Made by a program: the position numbers and the translations under genes | In this document: positions 49,201-62,699 of the stretch, one piece after another | How the letters are laid out: each line of letters opens with the position of its first letter | Position numbering within the stretch: position 1 is the stretch's first letter | Notes under the pieces: generated by a model | What the model saw: the letters and a program-made list of their open reading frames with translations, nothing else | Databases searched by the model: none | Told to the model about the DNA's origin: nothing | DNA from: Liolophura sinensis | Taxonomy: Eukaryota > Mollusca > Polyplacophora > Chitonida > Chitonidae | Assembly (NCBI RefSeq): GCF_032854445.1 | Contig: NW_027018047.1 | Location: forward strand, 40,235 to 104,234 | Length of the DNA stretch: 64,000 nucleotides | Reading direction: 5' to 3'

Positions 49201-50040
49201 CTATATTCAACTTTTGACTATATGTTATGTGCCCTTCGGTAGCCCAGAAGACGTCAAATGTTTGGGCTAAGCCCATTTAACTCACCCAGCAATTGCCTTA
49301 CTTCTAAGTCGAAGACAATCTCAATGTCTTTATCTACGTGTAGAAAAACCACACCATTTGTACATGAAAAACACAAGGTACTTGATACAGTCTGCTGTAA
49401 AAAGTACAACTGAACACTGACCCACTTCAGTAAGGTGCCAAAAGATGCGGAATTGAGCCAGGCATCGGCAGCTGTTGAAAAATTGCAAATTTCCCTGGTT
49501 TCCATGGAGTAAGAGCCGTTGCTACGCACGTGATTATGACATAAATGATCATTCAATTGTCGCTACAGCCAACAGTATTGGTCGGAGAGCAACGCGGATT
49601 GCACCATTCGATTTCTCGTCACAAAATACGTCGGATTAGCCTCTTACTAGTAGCACTGGAACAGCTTTTCCACTTTTGCATTTTTGCCTGGTCTTTTTAT
49701 TAATTGAAACCGGCTACACTGTACTCTGTACAATCGCGACTGGTCATTACTATATTCAACTTTTGACTAAAAGTTATGTGCCCTTCGGTAGCCCAGAAGA
49801 CCTGAAATCTTTGGGCCAAGCCCATTTAACTCACCCAGCAATCGTCTTACTTCTAAGTGCAAGACAATCTCAATGTCTTTATCTACGTGTAGAAAAACCA
49901 CACCATTTGTACATAAAAAACACAAGGTACTTGATACAGTCTGCTGTAAAATGTACAACTGACCACAGACCCACATGAATAAGGTGCCAAAAGATGCGGA
50001 ATTGAGGCAGGTATCGGCAGCTGTTGAAAAATTGCAAATT
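46283..50040. repeat. Rearranged return of the higher-order repeat family
   Basis: Units are f (46381), d (46930), an outsider (47479, with the GATACGCACG start downstream), e (48029, with the CACAGG box at 48398), f (48578), g (49127) and an h-like unit (49676, CTAAAAGTTATG but no TTCTATGTCC). The e-f-g-h core is again in order, but f joins d directly and an outsider lies between d and e. The unit at 49676 ends with AAAATGTAC, a mark of the 19.4/41.4 kb family. Confidence 0.75.
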
Positions 50041-51690
50041 TGCCTGGTTTCCATGGAGTAAGAGCCGTTGCTGTGCACGTGATTATGACATAAATGATCA
50101 TTCAATTGTCACTACAGCCAAAAGTATTAGTCGGAGAGCAACACGGTTTGCACCATTCGATTTGTCGTCACAAAATACGTCGGATTAGCCTCTTACCAGC
50201 AGCACTGGAACAATTTTTCCAATTTTGCATTTTTGCCTGGTCTTTTTGTAAATTGAAATCGGCTACACTGTACTCTGTACCATCGCGACTGGTCATTACT
50301 ATTTTCAACTTTTGACTATATGTTATGTGCCCTTCGGTAGCCCAGAAGACGTCAAATGTTTGGGCTAAGCCCATTTAACTCACCCAGCAATTGCCTTACT
50401 TCTAAGTCGAAGACAATCTCAATGTCTTTATCTACGTGTAGAAAAACCAAACCATTTGTACATGAAAAACACAAGGTACTTGATACAGTCTGCTGTAAAA
50501 AGTACAACTAAAGACTGACCCACATTTATTAGGTGCCAAAAGATGCGGAAAAAGGCCAGGCATCGGCAAGTGTTAAAAAATTGCAAATATCCCTGGTTTC
50601 CATGGAGTAAGAGCCGTTGCTGGGCATGTGATTATGACATCAATGATCATTGAATTGTCGCTACAGCCAAAAGTATTGGTCGGAGAGCAACGCGGTTTGC
50701 ACCATTCGATTTGTCGTCACAAAATACGTCGGATTAGCCTCTCACCAGCAGCACTGGAACAGTTTTTCCACTTTTGCATTTTTGCCTGGTCTTTTTGTTA
50801 ATTGAAATCGGCTACACTGTACTCTGTACAATCGCGACTGGTCATTACTATATTCAACTTTTGACTATAAGTTATGTGCCCTTCGGTAGCCCAGAAGACG
50901 TCAAATCTTTCGGCTAAGCCCATTTAACTCACCCAGCAATTGTCTTACTTCTAAGTGCAAGACAATCTCAATGTCTTTATCTACGTGTAGAAAAACCACA
51001 CCATTTGTACGTGAAAAACACAAGGTACTTGATACAGTCTGCTGTAAAAAGTACAACTGAACACTGACCCACTTCAGTAAGGTGCCAAAAGATGCGGAAT
51101 TGAGCCAGGCATCGGCAGCTGTTGAAAAATTGCAAATTTCCCTGGTTTCCATGGAGTAAGAGCCGTTGCTGGGCACGTGATTATGACATAAATGATCATT
51201 CAATTGTCACTACAGCCAACAGTATTGGTCGGAGAACAACGCGGTTTGCACCATTCAATTTCTCGTCACAAAATACGTCGGATTAGCCTCTTACCAGCAG
51301 CTCTGAACAGATTTTCCACTTTTGCATTTTTGCCTGGTCTTTTTGTTAATTGAAACCGGCTACACTGTACTCTGTACAATCGCGACTGGTCATTACTATA
51401 TTCAACTTTTGACTATAAGTTATGTGCCCTTCGGTAGCCCAGAAGACCTGAAATCTTTGGGCCAAGCCCATTTAATTCACCCAGCAATTGCCTTACTTCT
51501 AAGTGCAAGACAATCTCAATGTCTTTATCTACGTGTAGAAAAAGCACACCATTTGTACGTGAAAAACACAAGGTACTTGATACAGTCTGCTGTAAAAAGT
51601 ACAACTGAACACTGACCCACAATTATAAGGTGCCAAAAGATGCGGAATTGAGCCAGGCATCGGCAGCTGTTGAAAAATTGCAAATTTCCC
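50041..51690. repeat. Mosaic monomers after the returned repeat
   Basis: Monomers start at 50045, 50594 and 51143. The first resembles those at 19767 and 41790 (TATTAGTCGG), the second carries AAAAAGGCCAGGCATCGG, related to the GCAGAAATAGG mark near 34000 and 42840, and the third has GCCAACAGTATTGG and GAGAACAACG as at 39110. A lost G near 51306 shortens the third to 548 bp. Confidence 0.6.
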
Positions 51691-53100
51691 TGGTTTCCAT
51701 GGAGTAAGAGCCGTTGCTGGGCACGTGATTTTGGCATAAATGATCATTCAATTGTCGCTACAGCCAACAGTATTGCTCGGAGAGCAACGCGGATTGCACC
51801 ATTCGATTTCTCGTCACAAAATACGTCGATTTAGCCTCTTACCAGCAGCACTGGAACAAATTTTCCACTTTTTGCATTTTTGCCTGGTTTTTGTTAATTG
51901 AAATCGGCTACACTGTACTCTGTACATCGCGACTGGTCATTACTATATTCAACTTTTGACTATAAGTTATGTGCCTTCGGTAGCCCAGAAGACCTGAAAT
52001 CTTTGGGCCAAGCCTATTTAACTCACTCAGCAATTGTCTTATTTCTAAGTCCAAGACAATCTCAATGTCTTTATCTACGTGTAGAAAAACCACACAATTT
52101 GTACATAAAAAACACAAGGTACTTGATACAGTCAGCTGTAAAAATTACAACTAAACACGGACCCACATTTATAAGGTGCCAAAAGATGCGGAATTGGGCC
52201 AGGCATCGGCAGCTGTTAAAAAATTGCAAATATCCCTGGTTTCCATGGAGTAAGAGCCGTTGCTGTGCACGTGATTATGACATCAATGATTATTCAATTG
52301 TCGCTACAGCCAAAAGTATTGGTCGGAGAACAACGCGGTTTGCACCATTCGATTTCTCGTCACAAAATACGTCGGATTAGCCTCTTACCAGCAGCACTGG
52401 AACAAATATTCCACCTTTTGCATTTTTGCCTGGTTTTTTGTTAATTGAAATCGGCTACAATGTACTCTGTACAATCGCGACTGGTCATTACTATATTCAA
52501 CTTTTGACTATAAGTTATGTGCCCTTCGGTAGCCCAGAAGACCTGAAATCTTTGGGCCAAGCCCATTTAACTCACCCAGCAATTGTCTTACTTCTAAGTC
52601 CAAGACAATCTCAATGTCTTTATCTACGTGTAGAAAAACCAGACCATTTGTACATAAAAAACACAAGGTACTTGATACAGTCTGCTGTAAAAAGTACAAC
52701 TAAACACTGACCCACATTTATAAGGTGCCAGAAGATGCGGAATTTGGCCAGGCATCGGCAGCTGTTAAAAAAATTGCAAATATCCCTGGTTTCCTTGGAG
52801 TAAGAGCCGTTGCTGTGCACGTGATTATAACATCAATGATCATTGAATAGTCGCTACAGCCAAAAGTATTCGTCGGAGAGCAACGCGGTTTGCACCATTC
52901 GATTTCTCGTCACAAAATACGTCGGATTAGCCTCTTACCAGCAGCACTGGAACAAATTTTCCACCTTTTGCAATTTTGCCTGGTTTTTTGTTAATTGAAA
53001 TCGGCTACACTGTACTCTGTACAATCGCGACTGGTCATTACTATATTCAACTTTTGACTATAAGTTATGTGCCCTTCGGTAGCCCAGAAGACCTGAAATC
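51691..53100. repeat. Block W, copy 1
   Basis: Monomers start at 51691, 52237 and 52787. The first two match 56642 and 57190 at an offset near 4953 bp, sharing GATTTTGGCATAAATG, GCCAACAGTATTGCTCGG, CTATTTAACTCACTCAGC and AACACGGACCC. Four one-base differences cluster near 51867, 51893, 51927 and 51974 and are absent from the second copy. The monomer at 52787 shares TTATAACATCAATG and GAATAGTCGC with 45085 instead. Confidence 0.75.
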
Positions 53101-56100
53101 TTTGGGCTAAGCCCATTTAACTCACCCAGCAATTGCCTTACTTTCTTATTTCTAGGTCCAAGACAATCTCAATGTCTTTATCTACGTGTAGAAAAAGCAC
53201 ACCATTTGTACGTGAAAAACACAAGGTACTTGATACAGTCTGCTGTAAAAAGTACAACTGACCACAGACCCACTTCAGTAAGGTGCCAAAAGATGCGGAA
53301 TTGAGCCAGGCATCGGCAGCTGTTGAAAAATTGCAAATTTCCCTGGTTTTCATGGAGTAAGAGCCGTTGCTGTGCACATGATTATGACATAAATGATCAT
53401 TCAATTGTCGCTACAGCCAAAAGTATTGGTCGGAGAGCAACGCGGATTGCACCATTCGATTTGTCGTCACAAAATACGTCGGATTAGCCTCTTACCAGCA
53501 GCACTGGAACAATTTTTCCAATTTTGCATTTTTGCCTGGTCTTTTTGTTAATTGAAATCGGCTACACTGTACTATGTACCATCGCGACTGGTCATTACTA
53601 TATTCAACTTTTGACTATATGTTATGTGCCCTTCGGTAGCCCAGAAGACGTCAAATCTTTCGGCTAAGCCCATTTAACTCACCCAGCAATTGTCTTACTT
53701 CTAAATCCAAGACAATCTCAATGTATTTATCTACGTGTAGAAAAACCACACAATTTGTACGTGAAAAACACAAGGTACTTGATACAGTCTGCTGTAAAAA
53801 GTACAACTGACCACAGACCCACATGAATAAGGTGCCAAAAGATGCGGAATTGAGCCAGGTATCGGCAAGCTGTTGAAAAATTGCAAATATCCCTGGTTTC
53901 CATGGAGTAAGAGCCGTTGCTACGCACGTGATTATGACATCAATGATCATTGAATTGTCGCTACAGCCAAAAGTATTGGTCGGAGAGCAACGCGGATTGC
54001 ACCATTCGATTTCTCGTCACAAAATACGTCCGATTAGCCTCTTACTAGTAGCACTGGAACAGTTTTTCCACTTTTGCATTTTTGCCTGGTCTTTTTGTTA
54101 ATTGAAACCGGCTATACTGTACTCTGTACAATCGCGACTGGTCATTACTATATTCAACTTTTGACTATAAGTTATGTGCCCTTCGGTAGCCCAGAAGACC
54201 TGAAATGTTTGGGCCAAGCCCATTTAACTCACCCAGCAACTGTCTTATTTCTAAGTCCAAGACAATCTCAATGTCTTTATCTACGTGTAGAAAAACCACA
54301 CCATTTGTACATAAAAAACACAAGGTACTTGATACAGTCTGCTGTAAAAATTACAACTAAACACTGACCCACATTTATAAGGTGCCAAAAGATGCGGAAT
54401 TGGGCCAGGCATCGGCAGCTGTTAAAAAATTGCAAATATCCCTGGTTTCCATGGAGTAAGAGCCGTTGCTGTGCACGTGATTATGACATCAATGATCATT
54501 CAATTGTCGTTACAGCCAAAAGTATTGGTCGGAGAGCAACGCGGTTTGCACCATTCGATTTGTGGTCACAAAATACGTCGGATTAGCCTCTTACCAGCAG
54601 CACTGGAACAAATTTTCCACTTTTGCATTTTTGCCTGGTTTTTTTGTTAATTGAAATCGGCTACACTGTACTCTGTACAATCGCGACTGGTCTTTACTAT
54701 ATTCAACTTTTGACTATAAGTTATGTGGCCTTCGGTAGCCCAGAAGACCTGAAATCTTTGGGCTAAGCCCATTTAACTCACCCAGCAATTGCCTTACTTC
54801 TAAGTGCAAGACAATCTCAATGTCTTTATCTACGTGTAGAAAAACCACACCATTTGTACGTGAAAAACACAAGGTACTTGATACAGTCTGCTGTAAAAAG
54901 TACAACTGAACACTGACCCACTTCAGTAAGGTGCCAAAAGATGCGGAATTGAGCCAGGCATCGGCAGCTGTTGAAAAATTGCAAATTTCCCTGGTTTCCA
55001 TGGAGTAAGAGCCGTTGCTGGGCACGTGATTATGACATAAATAATCATTCAATTGTCGCTACAGCCAAAAGTATTGGTCGGAGAGCAACGCGGTTTGCAC
55101 CATTCGATTTCTCGTCACAAAATACGTCGGATTAGCCTCTTACCAGCAGCACTGGAACAGTTTTTCCACTTTTGCATTTTTGCCTGGTCTTTTTGTTAAT
55201 TGAAATCGGCTACACTGTACTCTGTACAATCGCGACTGGTCATTACTATATTCAACTTTTGACTATAAGTTATGTGCCCTTCGGTAGCCCAGAAGACCTG
55301 AAATCTTTGGGCTAAGCCCATTTAACTCACCCAGCAATTGTCTTACTTCTAAGTCCAAGACAATCTCAATGTCTTTATCTACGTGTAGAAAAACCAGACC
55401 ATTTCTACATAAAAAACACAAGGTACTTGATACAGTCTGCTGTAAAAAGTACAACTAAACACTGACCCACATTTATAAGGTGCCAAAAGATGCGGAATTG
55501 GGCCAGGCATCGGCAGCTGATAAAAAAATTGCAAATATCCCTGGTTTCCTTGGAGTAAGAGCCGTTGCTGTGCACGTGATTATGACATCAATGATCATTG
55601 AATTGTCGCTACAGCCAAAAGTATTGGTCGGAGAGCAACGCGGTTTGCACCATTCGATTTCTCGTCACAAAATACGTCGGATTAGCCTCTTACCAGCAGC
55701 ACTGGAACAAATTTTCCACCTTTTGCATTTTTGCCTGGTTTTTTGTTAATTGAAATCGGCTACACTGTACTCTGTACAATCGCGACTGGTCATTACTATA
55801 TTCAACTTTTGACTATAAGTTATGTGCCCTTCGGTAGCCCAGAAGACCTGAAATCTTTGGGCTAAGCCCATTTAACTCACCCAGCAATTCCCTTACTTCT
55901 AAGTGCAAGATAATCTCAATGTCTTTATCTACGTGTAGAAAAACCACACCATTTGTACGTGAAAAACACAAGGTACATGATACAGTCTGCTGTAAAAAGT
56001 ACAACTGAACACTGACCCACTTCAGTAAGGTGCCAAAAGATGCGGAATTGAGCCAGGCATCGGCAGCTGTTGAGAAATTGCAAATTTCCCTGGTTTCCAT

Positions 56101-56641
56101 GGAGTAAGAGCCGTTGCTGGGCACGTGATTATGACATAAATGATCATTCAATTGTCTCTACAGCCAAAAGTATTGGTCGGAGAGCAACGCGGTTTGCACC
56201 ATTCGATTTCTCGTCACAAAATACGTCGGATTAGCCTCTTACCAGCAGCACTGGAATAATTTTTCCAATTTTGCATTTTTGGCCTGGTCTTTTTGTTAAT
56301 TGAAATCGGCTACACTGTACTCTGTACCATCGCGACCTGGTCATTACTATATTCAACTTTTGACTATATGTTATGTGCCCTTCGGTAGCCCAGAAGACGT
56401 CAAATCTTTGGGCTAAGCCCATTTAACTCACCCAGCAATTGCCTTACTTCTAAGTGCAAGACAATCTCAATGTCTTTATCTACGTGTAGAAAAACCACAC
56501 CATTTGTACATAAAAAACACAAGGTACTTGATACAGTCTGCTGTAAAAAGTACAACTGACCACAGACCCACAAGAATAAGGTGCCAAAAGATGCGGAATT
56601 GAGCCAGGTATCGGCAGCTGTTGAAAAATTGCAAATTTCCC
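53101..56641. repeat. Mosaic monomers between W copies
   Basis: Monomers start at 53344, 53894, 54443, 54992, 55542 and 56091. The stretch up to about 53680 matches 39.39-39.93 kb (offset 13750). Monomer 54443 has TTTGTGGTCAC, a private change. Monomer 55542 has TTTCCTTGGAG in the otherwise constant CCATGG box, also seen at 52787. Monomer 56091 carries single-base gains near 56281 and 56336. Confidence 0.6.
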
Positions 56642-57850
56642 TGGTTTCCATGGAGTAAGAGCCGTTGCTGTGCACGTGATTTTGGCATAAATGATCATTC
56701 AATTGTCGCTACAGCCAACAGTATTGCTCGGAGAGCAACGCGGATTGCACCATTCGATTTCTCGTCACAAAATACGTCGGATTAGCCTCTTACCAGCAGC
56801 ACTGGAACAAATTTTCCACTTTTGCATTTTTGCCTGGTTTTTTGTTAATTGAAATCGGCTACACTGTACTCTGTACAATCGCGACTGGTCATTACTATAT
56901 TCAACTTTTGACTATAAGTTATGTGCCCTTCGGTAGCCCAGAAGACCTGAAATCTTTGGGCCAAGCCTATTTAACTCACTCAGCAATTGTCTTATTTCTA
57001 AGTCCAAGACAATCTCAATGTCTTTATCTACGTGTAGAAAAACCACACAATTTGTACATAAAAAACACAAGGTACTTGATACAGTCAGCTGTAAAAATTA
57101 CAACTAAACACGGACCCACATTTATAAGGTGCCAAAAGATGCGGAATTGGGCCAGGCATCGGCAGCTGTTAAAAAATTGCAAATATCCCTGGTTTCCATG
57201 GAGTAAGAGCCGTTGCTGTGCACGTGATTATGACATCAATGATTATTCAATTGTCGCTACAGCCAAAAGTATTGGTCGGAGAACAACGCGGTTTGCACCA
57301 TTCGATTTCTCGTCACAAAATACGTCGGATTAGCCTCTTACCAGCAGCACTGGAACAAATATTCCACCTTTTGCATTTTTGCCTGGTTTTTTGTTAATTG
57401 AAATCGGCTACAATGTACTCTGTACAATCGCGACTGGTCATTACTATATTCAACTTTTGACTATAAGTTATGTGCCCTTCGGTAGCCCAGAAGACCTGAA
57501 ATCTTTGGGCCAAGCCCATTTAACTCACCCAGCAATTGTCTTACTTCTAAGTCGAAGACAATCTCAATGTCTTTATCTACGTGTAGAAAAACCAGACCAT
57601 TTGTACATAAAAAACACAAGGTACTTGATACAGTCTGCTGTAAAAAGTACAACTAAACACTGACCCACATTTATAAGGTGCCAAAAGATGCGGAATTGAG
57701 CCAGGCATCGGCAGCTGTTAAAAAATTTTGCAAATATCCCTGGTTTCCATGGAGTAAGAGCCGTTGCTGTGCACGTGATTATGACATCAATGATCATTGA
57801 ATTGTCGCTACAGCCAAAAGTATTGGTCGGAGAGCAACGCGGTTTGCACC
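56642..57850. repeat. Block W, copy 2
   Basis: Monomers start at 56642 and 57190, matching 51691 and 52237. This copy has the array-typical base counts where copy 1 has losses or gains. The shared AACACGGACCC change removes a stop codon and gives the longest open frame of the window (56830-57333). Confidence 0.75.
56830..57333 (+). other. Longest open frame of the window (167 codons), by stop loss
   Basis: The usual stop in AAACACTGACCC is lost here as AAACACGGACCC, joining the recurrent plus-strand frame to the next in-phase frame (starting MRNWARHRQ) until a TAG in CGGATTAG. The same change in the duplicate near 52158 gives a 160-codon frame at 51898-52380. It spans a monomer boundary, which a 549-bp (3 x 183) period allows. 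I see no evidence that it is a protein. Confidence 0.3.
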
Positions 57851-59946
57851 ATTCGATTTCTCGTCACAAAATACGTCGGATTAGCCTCTTACCAGCAGCA
57901 CTGGAACAAATTTTCCACCTTTTGCATTTTTGCCTGGTTTTTTTGTTAATTGAAATCGGCTACACTGTACTCTTTACCATCGCGACTGGTCATTACTATA
58001 TTCAACTTTTGACTATAAGTTATGTGCCCTTCGGTAGCCCAGAAGACCTGAAATCTTTGGGCTAAGCCCATTTAACTCACCCAGCAATTGCCTTACTTCT
58101 AAGTGCAAGATAATCTCAATGTCTTTATCTACGTGTAGAAAAACCACACCATTTGTACGTGAAAAACACAAGGTACTTGATACAGTCTGCTGTAAAAAGT
58201 ACAACTGAACACTGACCCACAAGAATAAGGTGCCAAAAGATGCGGAATTGAGCCAGGTATCGGCAGCTATTGAAAAATTGCAAATTTCCCTGGTTTCCGT
58301 GGAGTAAGAGCCGTTGCTGTGCACGTGATTATGACATAAATGATCATTGAATTGTCGCTACAGCCAAAAGTATTGGTCGGAGAGCAACGCGGTTTGCACC
58401 ATTCGATTTCTCGTCACAAAATACGTCGGATTAGCCTCTTACCAGCAGCACTGGAACAAATTTTCCACTTTTGCATTTTTGCCTGGTCTTTTTGTAAATT
58501 GAAATCGGCTACACTGTACTCTGTACAATCGCGACTGGTCATTACTATATTCAACTTTTGACTATAAGTTATGTGCCCTTCGGTAGCCCAGAAGACCTGA
58601 AATCTTTGGGCTATGCCAATTTAATTAACCCAGCAATTGCCTTACTTCTAAGTGCAAGACAATCTCAATGTCTTTATCTACGTGTAGAAAAACCAGGCCA
58701 TTTGTACGTGAAAAACACAAGGTACTTGGTACAGTCTGCTGTAAAAAGTACAACTGAACACTGACCCACTTTAGTAAGGTGCCAAAAGATGCGGAATTGA
58801 GCCAGGCATCGGCAGCTGTTAAAAAATTGCAAATTTCCCTGGTTTCCATGGAGTAAGAGCCGTTGCTACGCACGTGATTATGACATCAATGATCATTCAA
58901 TTGTCGCTACAGCCAAAAGTATTGGTCGGAGAGCAACGCGGTTTGCACCATTCGATTTCTTGTCACAAAATACGTCGGATTAGCCTCTTACTAGTAGCAC
59001 TGGAACAGTTTTTCCACCTTTTGCATTTTTGCCTGGTCTTTTTGTTAATTGAAATCGGCTACACTGTACTCTGTACAATCGCGACTGGTCATTACTATAT
59101 TCAACTTTTGACTATAAGTTATGTGCCCTTCGGTAGCCCAGAAGACGTCAAATCTTTGGGCCAAGCCCATTTAACTCACCCAGCAATTGTCTTACTTCTA
59201 AGTCCAAGACAATCTCAATGTCTTTATCTACGTGTAGAAAAACCACACCATTTGTACATAAAAAACACAAGGTACTTGATACAGTCTGCTGTAAAAAGTA
59301 CAACTAAACACTGACCCACATTTATAAGGTGCCAAAAGATGCGGAATTGGGCCAGGCATCGGCAGCTGTTAAAAAATTGCAAATATCCCTGGTTTCCATG
59401 GAGTAAGAGCCGTTGCTGTGCACGTGATTATGACATTAATGATCATTCAATTGTCACTACAGCCAAAAGTATTGGTCGGAGAGCAACGCGGTTTGCACCA
59501 TTCGATTTCTCGTCACAAAATACGTCGGATTAGCCTCTTACCAGCAGCACTGGAACAATTTTTCCACCTTTTGCATTTTTGCCTGGTTTTTTGTTAATTG
59601 AAATCGGCTACACTGTACTCTGTACCATCGCGACTGGTCATTACTATATTCAACTTTGGACTATAAGTTATGTGCCCTTCGGTAGCCCAGAAGACCTGAA
59701 ATCTTTGGGCCAAGCCCATTTAACTCACCCAGCAATTGCCTTACTTTCTTTTTTCTAAGTCCAAGACAATCTCAATGTCTTTATCTACGTGTAAAAAAAC
59801 CACACAATTTGTACATAAAAAACACAAGGTACTTGATACAGTCTGCTGTAAAAAGTACAACTAAACACTGACCCACATTTATAAGGTGCCAAAAGATGCG
59901 GAATTGGGCCAGGCATCGGCAGCTGTTAAAAAATTGCAAATATCCC
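57851..59946. repeat. Right-hand mosaic monomers
   Basis: Monomers start at 57741, 58291, 58840 and 59390. Many have the AAATATCCC form of the right dyad and the AACTAAACACTG tail, both commoner here than on the left. Private changes include TTTCCGTGGAG (58298) and GGGCTATGCCAATTTAATTAA (about 58608-58626). Monomer 59390 has the 8-bp insertion and resembles 61594. Confidence 0.6.
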
Positions 59947-61100
59947 TGGTTTCCATGGAGTAAGAGCCGTTGCTGTGCACGTGATTATGACATCAATGAT
60001 CATTCAATTGTCACTACAGCCAAAAGTATTGGTCGGAGAGCAACGCGGTTTGCACCATTCGATTTCTCGTCACAAAATTCGTCGGATTAGCCTCTTACCA
60101 GCAGCACTGGAACAGTTTTTTCACTTTTGCATTTTTGCCTGGTCTTTTTGTTAATTGAAATCGGCTACACTGTACTCTGTACAATCGCGACTGGTCATTA
60201 CTATATTCAACTTTTGACTATAAGTTATGTGCCCTTCGGTAGCCCAGAAGACGTCAAATCTTTGGGCTAAGCCCATTGAACTCACCCAGCAATTGCCTTA
60301 CTTCTAAGTGCAAGACAATCTCAATGTCTTTATCTACGTGTAGAAAAACCACACCATTTGTACGTGAAAAACACAAGGTACTTGATACAGTCTGCTGTAA
60401 AAAGTACAACTGAACACTGACCCACATGAATAAGGTGCCAAAAGATGCGGAATTGAGCCAGGTATCGGCAGCTGTTGAAAAATTGCAAATATCCCTGGTT
60501 TCCATGGAGTAAGAGCCGTTGCTACGCACGTGATTATGACATCAATGATCATTCAATTGTCGCTACAGGCAAAAGTATTGGTCGGAGAGCAACGCGGATT
60601 GCACCATTCGATTTCTCGTCACAAAATACGTCCGATTAGCCTCTTACTAGTAGCATTGGAACAGTTTTTCCACTTTTGCATTTTTGCCTGGTCTTTATGT
60701 TAATTGAAACCGGCTACACTGTACTCTGTACAATCGCGACTGGTCATTACTATATTCAACTTTTGACTATAAGTTATGTGCCCTTCGGTAGCCCAGAAGA
60801 CCTGAAATCTTTGGGCCAAGCCCATTTAACTCACCCAGCAATTGTCTTTTTTCTAAGTCCAAGACAATCTCAATGTCTTTATCTACGTGTAGAAAAACCA
60901 CACCATTTCTACATAAAAAACACAAGGTACTTGATACAGTCTGCTGTAAAAAGTACAACTGACCACAGACCCACATGAATAAGGTGCCAAAAGATGCGGA
61001 ATTGGGCCATTCATCGGCAGCTGTTAAAAAATTGCAAATATCCCTGGTTTCCATGGAGTAAGAGCCGTTGCTGGGCACTTGATTATGACATCAATGATCA
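59947..61100. repeat. Block X, copy 1
   Basis: Monomers start at 59947, 60496 and 61045 and match 62700, 63249 and 63797 at an offset of about 2753 bp (five monomers). Shared rare marks are CCCATTGAACTC, CGCTACAGGCAAAAG, ACGTCCGATTAG, AGCATTGGAAC, TCTTTATGTTAATTG and CCATTCATCGGC. Confidence 0.8.
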
Positions 61101-62699
61101 TTCAATTGTCGCTACAGCCAAAAGTATTGGTCGGAGAGCAACGCGGTTTGCACCATTCGATTTCTCGTCACAAAATACGTCGGATTAGCCTCTTACTAGT
61201 AGCACTGGAACAGTTTTTCCACTTTTGCATTTTTGCCTGGTCTTTTTGTTAATTGAAACCGGCTACACTGTACTCTGTACAATCGCGACTGGTCATTACT
61301 ATATTCAACTTTTGACTATAAGTTATGTGCCCTTCGGTAGCCCAGAAGACGTCAAATCTTTGGGCCAAGCCCATTTAACTCACCCAGCAATTGTCTTACT
61401 TCTAAGTCCAAGACAATCTCAATGTCTTTATCTACGTGTAGAAAAACCAGACCATTTGTACATAAAAAACACAAGGTACTTGATACAGTCTGCTGTAAAA
61501 AGTACAACTAAACACTGACCCACATTTATAAGGTGCCAAAAGATGCGGAATTGGGCTAGGCATCGGCAGCTGTTAAAAAATTGCAAATATCCCTGGTTTC
61601 CATGGAGTAAGAGCCGTTGCTGTGCACGTGATTATGACATCAATGATCATTGAATTGTCGCTACAGCCAAAAGTATTGGTCGGAGAGCAACGCGGTTTGC
61701 ACCATTGGATTTCTCGTCATAAAATACGTCGGATTAGCCTCTTACCAGCAGCACTGGAACAAATTTTCCACCTTTTGCATTTTTGCCTGGTTTTTTGTTA
61801 ATTGAAATCGGCTACACTGTACTCTGTACAATCGCGACTGGTCATTACTATATTCAACTTTGGACTATAAGTTATGTGCCCTTCGGTAGCCCAGAAGACC
61901 TGAAATCTTTGGGCCAAGCCCATTTAACTCACCCAGCAATTGCCTTACTTTCTTATTTCTAAGTCCAAGACAATCTCAATGTCTTTATCTACGTGTAAAA
62001 AAACCACACAATTTGTACATAAAAAACACAAGGTACTTGATACAGTCTGCTGTAAAAAGTACAACTAAACACTGACCCACATTTATAAGGTGCCAAAAGA
62101 TGCGGAATTGGGCCAGGCATCGGCAGCTGTTAAAAAATTGCAAATATCCCTGGTTTCCATGGAGTAAGAGCCGTTGCTGTGCACGTGATTATGACATCAA
62201 TGATCATTCAATTGTCACTACAGCCAAAAGTATTGGTCGGAGAGCAACGCGGTTTGCACCATTCGATTTCTCGTCACAAAATACGTCGGATTAGCCTCTT
62301 ACCAGCAGCACTGGAACAGTTTTTTCACTTTTGCATTTTTGCCTGGTCTTTTTGTTAATTGAAATCGGCTACACTGTACTCTGTACAATCGCGACTGGTC
62401 ATTACTATATTCAATTTTTGACTATAAGTTATGTGCCCTTCGGTAGCCCAGAAGACCTGAAATCTTTGGGCCAAGCCCATTTAACTCACCCAGCAATTGT
62501 CTTACTTCTAAGTCCAAGACAATCTCAATGTCTTTATCTACGTGTAAAAAAACCACACAATTTGTACATAAAAAACACAAGGTACTTGATACAGTCTGCT
62601 GTAAAAAGTACAACTAAACACTGACCCACATTTATAAGGTGCCAAAAGATGCGGAATTGGGCCAGGCATCGGCAGCTGTTAAAAAATTGCAAATATCCC
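61101..62699. repeat. Monomers between X copies
   Basis: Monomers start at 61594 and 62151. The first has the 8-bp insertion, CAACTTTGGAC and GTGTAAAAAAACC, as in 59390, so a four-monomer offset (2204 bp) also exists here beside the five-monomer one. The second has TTCAATTTTTGAC and GTGTAAAAAAACC. Mixed offsets imply more than one exchange. Confidence 0.6.
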
